Assembly (NCBI GenBank): GCA_002753725.1
Contig: PEAL01000015.1
Coordinates: 1 to 34,093, forward strand
DNA: 34,093 nucleotides
Direction of reading: 5' to 3'
Source of the DNA: Deltaproteobacteria bacterium
GTDB taxonomy: Bacteria > Desulfobacterota > Desulfobacteria > Desulfobacterales > Magnetomoraceae
Below the pieces are notes generated by a model. It was given only the letters and a program-made list of their open reading frames with translations, was not told the DNA's origin and did no database searches. How positions within the stretch are numbered: the stretch's first letter is position 1; each line of letters begins with the position of its first letter. The position numbers and the translations under genes are program-made. Below are positions 24,349-32,744 of the stretch, piece by piece.

Positions 24349-24366
24349 CAATATGGAGATGAAGTT

Positions 24367-25560
24367 ATGACCATTTATGATTGGAAAGCAAAAGATAGCA
24401 GTGGAAAAATTCAAACAGGTGAATATGAGGCAGAAAATGAAAATGCAGTAAGAATTCACCTCACACAGAGATTGCGATTAACACCTGAAAAAATCAAGAA
24501 AAAACCCAAAGATCTTTTTCCTCCCAAAATCACGAATGATGACGTTATTATTTTTTCCCGGCAATTTTCAACGATGATTGATGCCGGCCTTCCTCTTGTT
24601 CAGTGCCTGGAGATCTTGCAATCACAAGCGGAAAATTCCACTTTTAAACGTGTTTTAAAAAAAATAAAAGATGGCGTTGAAGGCGGATCAACGTTGGCAG
24701 ATGCACTTCGTGAGTTCCCAGATGTTTTTGACGAATTGTTTGTTAATATGATCGAAGCGGGTGAGGCTGGAGGGATTCTTGATGTTATCCTTAACCGTTT
24801 GTCAGGATATTTGGAAAAATCGGCCAAATTAAAAGCAAAGATCAAAGGGGCTATGATGTACCCCGCTATTGTTCTTTGCATTTCAGCAGCCGTTGTCGGT
24901 GTAATTCTGGTTTTTGTTATTCCTGTGTTCCAGGACATGTTTTCAGGTTTAGGAAAAGCATTGCCTTTGCCCACTCAAATTGTTGTAAACATCAGCGATT
25001 TTGCCATCGGAAATATTCATTTCATTATTTTAGGTATTATTGGTTTTGTTTATGGCTATCGTCGCTTTTACAAAACACCTTTTGGAAATAGCTTAGTTGA
25101 TGATATTGCTTTAAAGATGCCTGTGTTTGGTATGTTAATTCGAAAAGTCTCTGTTGCCAAATTCACAAGAACCCTTTCTACAATGCTCAGCAGTGGTGTT
25201 TCAATTTTGGATGCCCTTGAAATCGTAGCGAAAACCGCAGGGAATAAAACAGTTGAACGCGCTGTATATAGTGTTCGTAGCAGTATTGAAGAAGGATCCT
25301 CAATGATTGACCCCTTAATGGCATCCGGTGTTTTTCCATCAATGGTTGTGCAAATGATCGGAGTGGGTGAATCCACTGGCGCACTGGATACGATGCTAGG
25401 AAAAATCGCTGATTTTTATGATGATGAAGTCGATCAAGCTGTGGACAATATGACAACATTGATCGAACCATTAATGATTGCTTTTTTGGGGATTACCATT
25501 GGTGGGCTTGTTGTTGCTATGTATTTGCCAATATTTCAAATGGCAGGAAATATTGGATAA
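24367..25560 (+). CDS. pilC: Type IV pilus / type II secretion inner-membrane platform protein (PilC/GspF)
   Basis: 397 residues with two T2SF domains (about 65-190 and 270-392) and three transmembrane helices. Seen: YDWKAKDSSGKIQTGEYEA at the N-terminus, FSRQFSTMIDAGLPLVQCLE, EAGEAGGILDVILNRLSGYL, then FTRTLSTMLSSGVSILDALE and GVGESTGALDTMLGKIADFY. Residues VDNMTTLIEPLMIAFLGITI close the second domain. It anchors the assembly and retraction ATPases (PilB, PilT) of a type IV pilus; those genes are not in the window. GGAGATGAAGTT before the ATG is a usable ribosome-binding site, and it lies just outside the repeat element. A long hairpin follows the gene at 25706-25739. Confidence 0.93.
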   Translation: MTIYDWKAKDSSGKIQTGEYEAENENAVRIHLTQRLRLTPEKIKKKPKDLFPPKITNDDVIIFSRQFSTMIDAGLPLVQCLEILQSQAENSTFKRVLKKIKDGVEGGSTLADALREFPDVFDELFVNMIEAGEAGGILDVILNRLSGYLEKSAKLKAKIKGAMMYPAIVLCISAAVVGVILVFVIPVFQDMFSGLGKALPLPTQIVVNISDFAIGNIHFIILGIIGFVYGYRRFYKTPFGNSLVDDIALKMPVFGMLIRKVSVAKFTRTLSTMLSSGVSILDALEIVAKTAGNKTVERAVYSVRSSIEEGSSMIDPLMASGVFPSMVVQMIGVGESTGALDTMLGKIADFYDDEVDQAVDNMTTLIEPLMIAFLGITIGGLVVAMYLPIFQMAGNIG

Positions 25561-26439
25561 GGCGCATATAGCGATTGGGGACTCACTGAACAACAATTGT
25601 CATTATTTTATAAATAGACACATTCTTAAATTGTGAGGGTTCATTGTTTATTGAACGGGATTCATTCATGGCATGGAAGTTGCTAATTTGATGATATCTA
25701 TTTGACAAGGGTCGTAAGTTAGAGAACTTACGACCCTTGAATCATTGATTTGAACCATCAACTACATCCGTGGAAATGCAGGATATCGTTTCATAACATG
25801 AAAAGAACCCAAATACCTGCTAGGATATACGCTATCTTTTGAAAAAAGGTTTCAGTGAAAAGAAGAGGAGATATGCTTAAAAAATCACTGATCCATTCAT
25901 ATGAGATAACCATTATGAGGCGATATTCATATGAGACGTTGGTGTAAAAGGATTTTCAATTGAATTGAAATTGCATTTTTGAACGCGCATGAATTGTAAA
26001 AAAAATTAAATAAATACCAAGCCATCACCACGAAAACAAATAGATTGTAAAAAAGTGTTTCAAAATAGAGATGCCCATTATTTATTGAAACAATTAATGC
26101 TGCATTCCCACGCATATAGTTGATGATATCAAATAAATTTTCAAAGAAAGAAAGAAAATAGCCCGGAGTAGGGTTATATAAAGACCGTTGTTCCATCAAC
26201 ACCAAATAAGTAAAGAGAGGCAATTCTTTTCCCACGCTTAGCGGTTTCGATTATCGTAAGGAGGAAAAACTAAAAAAAATTCCGGGCTATTTTCTTAAAG
26301 AACAAATTTTTGTTCTATTTAATTATATAGACACAAAAAATTCGAATTTCTTACACTCAAAAATAAAAAAAATTTATTTTTTTTATTAGTGCTTGATTTT
26401 AATACATTTATTTTTTGAAAATTTTTGATGGAGGTCATT
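25561..26439. other. Long AT-rich intergenic region between pilC and the C39 peptidase
   Basis: No convincing gene is seen over most of this stretch. It contains a perfect hairpin (25706-25739), a direct repeat TTCATATGAG (near 25896 and 25926), a possible 24-codon frame starting at 25873 with a poorly spaced site, and a 16-bp inverted repeat (26152-26167 and 26281-26296) separated by 113 bp. A minus-strand frame of up to 102 codons (25927-26235) has one hydrophobic segment but a GTG start and no recognisable family. The last 120 bp before the peptidase gene are extremely AT-rich and likely contain its promoter. Confidence 0.5.
25706..25739 (+). terminator. Perfect 15-bp hairpin downstream of pilC
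   Basis: CAAGGGTCGTAAGTT (25706-25720) and AACTTACGACCCTTG (25725-25739) pair fully around an AGAG loop. There is no T-run on either side, so it may be a Rho-independent-like terminator, an mRNA stabiliser or a small mobile remnant. It is 146 nt past the pilC stop. Confidence 0.5.
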
Positions 26440-27192
26440 ATGCATGTTGTTATAGCTTTTATCATTGGTATCAGCTTGTTTTCCGGATTTATTCCCATTC
26501 GCTCAATACCTGAAACAGAGCTTGTCATGCCGGTAGATGGGACGCACAATGTCAAAATTCGTGGACATATCAAACCGTTGACCGAATTCCAAAATGACCG
26601 CCTGATTAAACAAGCATATGATTACAGTTGCGGATCATCTGCACTGGCAACACTTCTGAAATTTCATTTTGGTGAACATCTGACAGAAAAACAAGTTATC
26701 CAGGGGATGCTTCATTATGGGGATATTGAAAAAATTCAGCGAAGGCGAGCCTTTTCACTGTTGGATATGAAGAAATTTATCAACAAGATTGGATACCAGG
26801 GCGTTGGATATAAAGCTAAAATTGAAGACTTAATGGAGCTTGATCAACCTGGAATTGTTCCTATTAAAATATTTAATTACCGTCATTTTACTGTTTTAAA
26901 GGGCATTCATAAAGGACATATTTTTTTAGTGGATCCCTGGCGCGGTCATTCAAGTTACTCTCTGAGCCAATTTCAAAACATGTGGTACAATAATGTAATT
27001 TTTATCATATACCCGCCAAAAGGAAAAGCAACAATCAAAGGATTGGTCTTAAAAGAAGCTGATCTTCGATTCATAGATGAGGACGCAACCTATCAATTAT
27101 TAAAAATGCATGACCTCTCAATGCAACAAAACCGTATGCAAAAAGACTTGATTTATGATGTTCAAGGGGAGCATCAAGTCTATAAAAATTAA
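26440..27192 (+). CDS. C39-family papain-like peptidase (FapD-like)
   Basis: 250 residues. A hydrophobic N-terminus (MHVVIAFIIGISLFSGFIP) acts as signal peptide or anchor. The C39 peptidase domain (about 55-195) shows the catalytic Cys in QAYDYSCGSSALATLL, the His in YRHFTVLKG and the Asp in FLVDPWRG. C39 domains usually cut at double-Gly leaders in ABC transporters, but stand-alone exported ones such as FapD work with an outer-membrane channel in functional-amyloid export. The next gene encodes a coiled-coil beta-barrel of FapF-like layout, which supports this reading. The ATG at 26440 follows GGAGGTCATT. The C-terminal 60 residues are not part of the peptidase and are unassigned. Confidence 0.82.
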   Translation: MHVVIAFIIGISLFSGFIPIRSIPETELVMPVDGTHNVKIRGHIKPLTEFQNDRLIKQAYDYSCGSSALATLLKFHFGEHLTEKQVIQGMLHYGDIEKIQRRRAFSLLDMKKFINKIGYQGVGYKAKIEDLMELDQPGIVPIKIFNYRHFTVLKGIHKGHIFLVDPWRGHSSYSLSQFQNMWYNNVIFIIYPPKGKATIKGLVLKEADLRFIDEDATYQLLKMHDLSMQQNRMQKDLIYDVQGEHQVYKN

Positions 27193-27271
27193 TAACCTGT
27201 GTTCATAAGAACTCGAGATAAGAAATTATTTTTTTAAAATTCATGATTTCTGAAATCAAGGAGAAAACAAA

Positions 27272-28456
27272 ATGAAATATTTGTTTGCAAGTCTGATCAC
27301 ATTTACACTTCTTTGGTTCAGCATTCCGCTATATGCCCAAGATGAACCACAAGCAGATTCACAACCCGATGAATCACAAATACAATCTTCACCTGAAGTA
27401 CCTGCAGAAACATCTGTACAGAAGGATCCCTCAGAGGCATCACCGCTTGATATCCAGGAGAATGACAGCATCAAACCATCGATCGATACCCTCTTTAACC
27501 AAATTCAGACCTTACAGGATGAAGTTAACCGACTGAAAGAAGAAGCGGAAGTTCGAAAGAGTCTGGAGATGACACAAGAAGAAAAAACAGAAAAAGAACA
27601 AGAAATTTTGTCTGCTGCAGGTCGTCAATACACCTTATTGAGAAAAGGGATTCTCTCTGTTGAAGACAATGTAAGATATTCATTCAGCTCTACAGATGCT
27701 GTCAGTGAATGGGGAATGGTCGAACATAAAAGTAATCATAGCATTGAAAATGCGCTATCTTTTGAATATGCCCTTTTGGATAATTTAACCGTCAATTTAT
27801 CACTGCCACTGGTCTATAAAAATGATAAAAACAGCACAACAGAATCTCTCAGTGTTAATGATATTGGTGATATTTCTGTAGGGGGGCAATGGCAACCCAT
27901 TAAATCTGGCGGGGATTTGCCCGCACCCATTTTTTATGGAAATCTTGTTGTACCCTCCGGTCGAAGCCCTTTTAAAATTGTCATGGATGAAGACCTTTCA
28001 ACAGGGAATGGTTTTTATTCTCTCAGTGTAGGAATGTCTGTCAACAAATCGTTGGATCCCATTGTTGCATTTTCCAATGTCAGCCTTTCCTACAATCATA
28101 CGGTTAGAAAACTCAATCAACGATATGCGTCATTGATTCTGACAAAAATTCAACCCGGTGAAAGTATCGGTTTTAGCACCGGTATTGGATATGCATTCTC
28201 ATATCAAGTGTCTATGTTTATGAGTTTTCAGTATTCATATCAATTCAACTCCCGTTACTATTGGAAAAATAATGCAAGAACAAGTAGTGGCAGTTCTGTT
28301 AATGCAATGTTCAATATGGGGACACGATGGAATCTATCTCCCAAACGTTCAGTGACAACACAATTGGGTATTGGATTGACGAATTCAGCACAAGATTTCG
28401 TGCTGTCTGTCAGGATTCCTTTTGAATTTGACATCGCTTCAGACAAAAAAAGTTAA
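27272..28456 (+). CDS. Outer-membrane beta-barrel with N-terminal coiled coil (FapF-like transporter)
   Basis: 394 residues. A signal peptide (about 1-22, cleaving after LYA) is followed by a disordered, acidic stretch rich in Gln, Ser, Pro and Glu (about 23-68), a coiled coil (about 70-112: IDTLFNQIQTLQDEVNRLKE) and a barrel of about 250 residues with alternating beta strands (SFEYALLDNLTVNLSLPLVY, FSTGIGYAFSYQ, MGTRWNLSPK). The end VRIPFEFDI is barrel-like. The order signal-linker-coiled coil-barrel is that of FapF, the trimeric outer-membrane channel for Fap amyloids, and of generic PF13557-type transporters. Co-location with a C39 peptidase favours the former. Fap subunits (FapB/FapC) and FapE are not in the window. 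Confidence 0.72.
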   Translation: MKYLFASLITFTLLWFSIPLYAQDEPQADSQPDESQIQSSPEVPAETSVQKDPSEASPLDIQENDSIKPSIDTLFNQIQTLQDEVNRLKEEAEVRKSLEMTQEEKTEKEQEILSAAGRQYTLLRKGILSVEDNVRYSFSSTDAVSEWGMVEHKSNHSIENALSFEYALLDNLTVNLSLPLVYKNDKNSTTESLSVNDIGDISVGGQWQPIKSGGDLPAPIFYGNLVVPSGRSPFKIVMDEDLSTGNGFYSLSVGMSVNKSLDPIVAFSNVSLSYNHTVRKLNQRYASLILTKIQPGESIGFSTGIGYAFSYQVSMFMSFQYSYQFNSRYYWKNNARTSSGSSVNAMFNMGTRWNLSPKRSVTTQLGIGLTNSAQDFVLSVRIPFEFDIASDKKS

Positions 28457-28472
28457 AAAGAAGGGGATAATC

Positions 28473-30143
28473 GTGACGAAGCGAATATATGTTTTATTTT
28501 TTACTATTGTGTCTGTGTCATGCTTTGTTTTTCCATCAATGAAGTGTCATGCCACATTTGTTGAACAAGTCCTGGGAAATACCAAAACCATTTCACTGGC
28601 AAATACATGCACAGCTGATCCGCCAGGTCATATGTCAGTCCATTATAATCCAGCAGGCTTAAGCAAACTTCGCGATGGTAAATATATCAGCCAGGGCTTT
28701 GCCCTTGCCTATATTCAACGAAACTATAGATTTACTCCTGATCCTGATTTTCAGCTCATGAATGAATTTACAGCCGTTGAGGATGATCCTTTGTCCTTTA
28801 CAACGGGTAAGGTAAAAAATGGGCGAATTTTTATTCCAGGCATTGGCCCTGTCAATTTACCTGTGCTTGCTGCGCCTGTACCTTTAGGAATATCGTACAG
28901 AGAGCCCGGTTCCCCTTGGACCTTTGCCACGGCAATCTATGCACCTTATGCGGGTGGTCTTTCCCATGATGATAATGATCCTGCACGATTTCAAGGTAAG
29001 GATGTTTATTTGCAACATATCATCATGGCATCTCCAACAGTCAGTTATCGTTTGAACGAACATTTTTCATTCGGACTTTCTATTGGTATTGGTATGACAG
29101 CATTGGGACTTCAAACAGATGCCCGTGCTCCCAATGAGCTGGTTGCCATGACCAAAGTTATTGCGAATGCTACAGAAGGCTTTGAAGACTCATTTAATGC
29201 TTTGGATTTATTCCCCATGTTTGGCGGTGGTATTGGCCCGTTTGATCAGGTCGCCAGCACCGAAATTACCATGCGAGATAGTTTTACACCGCATTTTAAT
29301 TTAGGTTTTTTGTGGGAACCCAAAGATTGGTTTGCTTTTGGTGCTGTTTATCAAAGCCCAATCAAACTGAATTTGGAAGGGCGTTATAAATTCACCTATT
29401 CTGATCAATTTAAAAAGGTCTCTGAATGGTTGGGTGGTTCCGCTCTTGTTGAAGCCTTTGCCATGATTTTTGATATTGGTACTGATAAATTGGAAAATGA
29501 AGCAGGCCGTGTTGTGATGGAAGATTTTCAATTTCCCCAACGTGTTCAGTTAGGTGTGATGGTCAAACCCATCCGAAGACTTAAACTGCTTTGTGACCTT
29601 CACTGGGCCAACTGGTCAACCACACAAAAATTTTCCATGCAATTTGATCAGAAATTACAGGCTCTCAGATTATTGAAACTGTTGGGTTATACTGGCGGAG
29701 GCACTCGACTGGAATATACAAAAAATTTCAACGATACATGGCATTACAGTGTAGGGATGGAATATCGATTGTTTGACTGGTTAGCTCTGCGTGCAGGTTA
29801 TGAAGATCGTCAGACATGTGGTCATGATAATCTGTTTGATCTGATGTCTCTACCCGATGTGGATTATTTTGGTGCTGGCATTGGACTTAATTTACCGCGT
29901 GGTGTTGATATCGATTTTGCCCTGGGATATCTTCGATATCAGGAGGGTGATATTTATGTGCCCAATGACAGCAGTTATAATTTAAACTCTAATGATTTTA
30001 GCAAACCGGTATATAACCCCTATGCAGGACAGAATGTTGAAACGAATTTTTCAGCATATCTGGCATCGACAAATATTTCCATGCCATTTGAAGTGCTGAA
30101 TGAATTATTGGATGGTGTTATGAGCAAAATTGGGCTGAAATAA
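28473..30143 (+). CDS. FadL/OmpP1-family outer-membrane transporter
   Basis: 556 residues, starting at GTG 28473 with AAGGGG upstream; the open frame continues back into the preceding gene but lacks a site. A signal peptide (about 1-28, ending KCHA) is followed by the FadL hallmark NPAGLSKLRDGKY within GHMSVHYNPAGL. The body is a 14-strand barrel with features such as SPTVSYRLNEHFSFGLSIGI, HFNLGFLWEPKDWFAFGAVY and YSVGMEYRLFDWLALRAGYE. These proteins move hydrophobic compounds across the outer membrane. It follows the FapF-like gene by 16 nt and is probably co-transcribed with it and the C39 peptidase. It is longer than typical FadL (about 450), with an extra segment near residues 200-260. 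Confidence 0.9.
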   Translation: MTKRIYVLFFTIVSVSCFVFPSMKCHATFVEQVLGNTKTISLANTCTADPPGHMSVHYNPAGLSKLRDGKYISQGFALAYIQRNYRFTPDPDFQLMNEFTAVEDDPLSFTTGKVKNGRIFIPGIGPVNLPVLAAPVPLGISYREPGSPWTFATAIYAPYAGGLSHDDNDPARFQGKDVYLQHIIMASPTVSYRLNEHFSFGLSIGIGMTALGLQTDARAPNELVAMTKVIANATEGFEDSFNALDLFPMFGGGIGPFDQVASTEITMRDSFTPHFNLGFLWEPKDWFAFGAVYQSPIKLNLEGRYKFTYSDQFKKVSEWLGGSALVEAFAMIFDIGTDKLENEAGRVVMEDFQFPQRVQLGVMVKPIRRLKLLCDLHWANWSTTQKFSMQFDQKLQALRLLKLLGYTGGGTRLEYTKNFNDTWHYSVGMEYRLFDWLALRAGYEDRQTCGHDNLFDLMSLPDVDYFGAGIGLNLPRGVDIDFALGYLRYQEGDIYVPNDSSYNLNSNDFSKPVYNPYAGQNVETNFSAYLASTNISMPFEVLNELLDGVMSKIGLK

Positions 30144-30221
30144 GGTGAAATTCTGTTAACACGATGAGAGCCTTCTTAATATTTTGATAAATGATTTTTG
30201 CACATCTTAAAAAAATAACGG

Positions 30222-30980
30222 TCAAACTTTCATCCACTGACAAACAACAAAACACGAAAAGCGTTTTCCCTGCCATTTTTCGATCATCGATTCAATATCA
30301 ATAAGAAATGGTGAATAAATTGGCTTTGCTTGCAACGGAAGTCTAAATATCAAAGAATTTAAAACCAATAGATACGCGATGTTACCTTTGTACTCTTCCT
30401 TGATGAATTTAAATTTTGATGAAAATTCTTTTTTTATCCCTGTCAGGTCAATGGCAACTTCGTTCTCCGCAAACAGGCGATCAACTTTATACCATAATTG
30501 TCTTATCTGGTCGGGAAGTGAACCTTTATGAGGTTCCATAAAGCAGAAAGAGCCACCAACCTTTAAGATTCTATAAATTTCATTGATTGCAGGAATAACA
30601 TTTGGATAAAGATGGTGAAGTCCTCCTACCACAACAACACAGTCATAAAAGTTACTTTCTAAACCCGTCGATAAGATAGATGTGCATCTTCCAATACAAT
30701 GAGGATATCGTTTCTGATAATGATTCATTTCTACTTGAGAAATATCGATACCGGTCACTTGAGCCCCTTTTTTTAGGAGATAGTCTGTTGTTTCACCACT
30801 TCCACAAAGGGCATCAATCGTCTTGGCGCCTGAGAGATTTATGTTCTCAAGCATTGGCTCGTTAATGAATTTGGAACGATAGTTCTGACTCCAAATATCA
30901 CCATAATGAGATGCATATTGTGATGCGATTGTATCATAGTGCTGTTTCTGTAATTGTTCTGAATAATTATTTTCTTTCAT
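30222..30980 (-). CDS. Class I SAM-dependent methyltransferase
   Basis: 252 residues. The N-terminal helix QKQHYDTIASQYASHYGDIW, motif I TIDALCGSGETTDYLLKKGA, motif II VTGIDIS, GGLHHLYPNVIPAINEIYRILKVGG (motif IV to VI) and FCFMEPHK are typical of Methyltransf_11-type enzymes acting on small molecules, lipids or quinones. Motif I has ALCGSG where DxGxGxG is usual, still compatible with SAM binding. The C-terminal 90 residues are variable, with a hydrophobic segment, and give no substrate clue. It is convergent with the FadL gene and divergent from purN, thus standing alone. Confidence 0.8.
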   Translation of the reverse strand: MKENNYSEQLQKQHYDTIASQYASHYGDIWSQNYRSKFINEPMLENINLSGAKTIDALCGSGETTDYLLKKGAQVTGIDISQVEMNHYQKRYPHCIGRCTSILSTGLESNFYDCVVVVGGLHHLYPNVIPAINEIYRILKVGGSFCFMEPHKGSLPDQIRQLWYKVDRLFAENEVAIDLTGIKKEFSSKFKFIKEEYKGNIAYLLVLNSLIFRLPLQAKPIYSPFLIDIESMIEKWQGKRFSCFVVCQWMKV

Positions 30981-31216
30981 ATTTGACTCTTAATTTCATC
31001 AGCATCGATCGCTATCAGAAAACGTCCATGATAAAAATGCCTTGACGATGCTGTTTCTTTCTATTAATCAATAAAGCAATGATATAAATTTGATACATTA
31101 AACGAAACCAGACAGATATTGCAAGTTAAAAGAGTATAGCTCTCCAGAAAAAAAATTTTGATATGTGGCTTATAACAGACCAGCCAGCCATTTAACACTG
31201 CTCTTAAGGAGAACAC

Positions 31217-31999
31217 ATGCAGAAAACAATAAAATTAGGCGCACTCATCTCTGGTGGTGGAACCAATCTTCAAGCAATCATTGATTGTTGCGAAAGCGGA
31301 AAAATCAATGCTCAAATGGCGTTTGTTGGTTCAGATACACCAAATGCTCGTGGATTGGAGCGTGCCAAACAGCACAATATTCCACATTTCGTTGTTGATT
31401 ATACACAATTTATCAAAACCCACCAGGAACATCCATTGCCAGTGGATTATGATCCAGAAGAGATTTATCAAAAGCAGAATATTTTTTCAAAAAGCAGTGA
31501 AGATCGAAAAAAAGTCAAGCAACTGCTCAGTTCTCGTATTCTGGCAGAACGCTCTTTATTGAACAACATGGCAAACTATGATTTTGACCTGTTGGTTTTG
31601 GCGGGTTTTATGCGTAATCTGACCCCCTATTTTATTGATCGCATTAATACTGGCCATCCTCTCCCCCGCATCATGAATATCCATCCAGCCCTTTTACCCT
31701 CATTTCCCGGAACCGATGGTTATGGCGACACATTTAACTATGGGTGCAAAGTGGGCGGCTGTACAGTACATTTCGTTGACTATGGTGAAGACTCAGGGCC
31801 GATTATTGGCCAAAAAAGTTTTGCTGTCACACCCGAAGATACAGAAGAAAGCATTCGAAAAAAAGGACTGGCTCTGGAATGGGAACTCTATCCTGAATGC
31901 ATTCAGCTTTTTGCTGAAAATCGATTGAAACTTCAAGTCAATACATCTAAAAAAAACAGACCATTGAAAAATCGTTTGACTGTTGTGGTGCTGAACTAA
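31217..31999 (+). CDS. purN: Phosphoribosylglycinamide formyltransferase
   Basis: PurN transfers a formyl group from 10-formyl-THF to GAR in purine synthesis. The 260-residue protein has LGALISGGGTNLQAIIDCCE, LDLLVLAGFMR-like FDLLVLAGFMRNLTP, the active-site NIHPALLPSFPG (Asn, His), GCTVHFVDYGEDSGPIIGQ (catalytic Asp) and TEESIRKKGLALEWELYPEC. Compared with the usual 190-215 residues it carries an insertion of about 30 (residues about 72-102: DYDPEEIYQKQNIF onward) and a longer basic tail. A good AAGGAGAACAC site precedes the ATG. Upstream, 31000-31216 holds no gene. Confidence 0.93.
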   Translation: MQKTIKLGALISGGGTNLQAIIDCCESGKINAQMAFVGSDTPNARGLERAKQHNIPHFVVDYTQFIKTHQEHPLPVDYDPEEIYQKQNIFSKSSEDRKKVKQLLSSRILAERSLLNNMANYDFDLLVLAGFMRNLTPYFIDRINTGHPLPRIMNIHPALLPSFPGTDGYGDTFNYGCKVGGCTVHFVDYGEDSGPIIGQKSFAVTPEDTEESIRKKGLALEWELYPECIQLFAENRLKLQVNTSKKNRPLKNRLTVVVLN

Positions 32000-32027
32000 T
32001 TTTCTATGAGAGGATAAACAAAAAATA

Positions 32028-32717
32028 ATGATTGAATATGAAACAATTAAAAGGCCCACCCTGTTAAGATCATTGTATGAACTCAAAATAATCATTGATA
32101 TCGCTAAATCCATTGCCTTTTATTCTTCCTCCAATTTTTCAGGTTCTAAAATGCAAAGAAAAATATTACTTCTTCCAGGATTTGGCATGGGCGAAAAAAG
32201 CATGAAAACCTTCCAAAAACGGCTCAACCAATGTGGACACAAAGCCATGATGTGGGGATTGGGTCGAAATCATGGGCAGGTGACACCGTTGCTCAAAGCT
32301 TTTCATGAACGATTGGATCAAGTATATCAGGAAGAAGGCTGTCCAATCGATCTTATTGGCTGGAGTCTGGGCGGTTACATTGCTCGTGAGGTCGCGCGTG
32401 AAAAGCCAGATGCTGTTCGCCAGATCATTACGTTAGCCAGTCCCGTGGTTGGCGGACCTAAATATACTTTGTGCGGTCGATTCTACGAAAAATCAGGATG
32501 GGATCTGAATCGTATTGAGGCAACAACTCAAAAAAAATTTGATAGTCCTCTCCAGGTACCGGTTGTTTCTCTTTATACCCGAACAGATGGCGTTGTTTCA
32601 TGGGAGGCTTGTATTGACCGATGGTCACCGCATGTTCGCCATATTGAAGTGAGATCGTCCCATATGGGAATACCTTTTTCATTGGATGTGTTTGCGCGTG
32701 TCGTTGAGAATCTATAG
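32028..32717 (+). CDS. Alpha/beta-hydrolase (lipase-like)
   Basis: 229 residues with the alpha/beta-hydrolase fold. Seen: KILLLPGFGMGEKSMKTF (first strand and oxyanion loop), MMWGLGRNHG, the nucleophile elbow IDLIGWSLGGYIAREVA (Ser), SLYTRTDGVVSW (Asp) and VRSSHMGIPF (His). Family members often have an N-terminal amphipathic helix similar to RPTLLRSLYELKIIIDIAK, so the start at 32028 is kept rather than the internal Met at 32151. The substrate is unknown, probably an ester or lipid. It lies 28 nt after purN and probably shares its transcript; it converges with map, 27 nt apart. Confidence 0.85.
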   Translation: MIEYETIKRPTLLRSLYELKIIIDIAKSIAFYSSSNFSGSKMQRKILLLPGFGMGEKSMKTFQKRLNQCGHKAMMWGLGRNHGQVTPLLKAFHERLDQVYQEEGCPIDLIGWSLGGYIAREVAREKPDAVRQIITLASPVVGGPKYTLCGRFYEKSGWDLNRIEATTQKKFDSPLQVPVVSLYTRTDGVVSWEACIDRWSPHVRHIEVRSSHMGIPFSLDVFARVVENL

Positions 32718-32744
32718 ATTTCTATAAAAATTTTGGACGTTGTT

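Noticed and set aside
24600..25471. Several long frames antisense to pilC
   Set aside because: They are shadows of a strongly conserved coding frame on the other strand.
25873..25947. 24-codon frame with GGAG close to the ATG
   Set aside because: The spacing is only 2 nt, it contains a direct repeat, and there is no independent support.
25927..26235. Minus-strand 102-codon frame with one hydrophobic stretch
   Set aside because: It has a GTG start, no clear ribosome-binding site, no recognised family and very AT-rich sequence; mentioned only in the intergenic entry.
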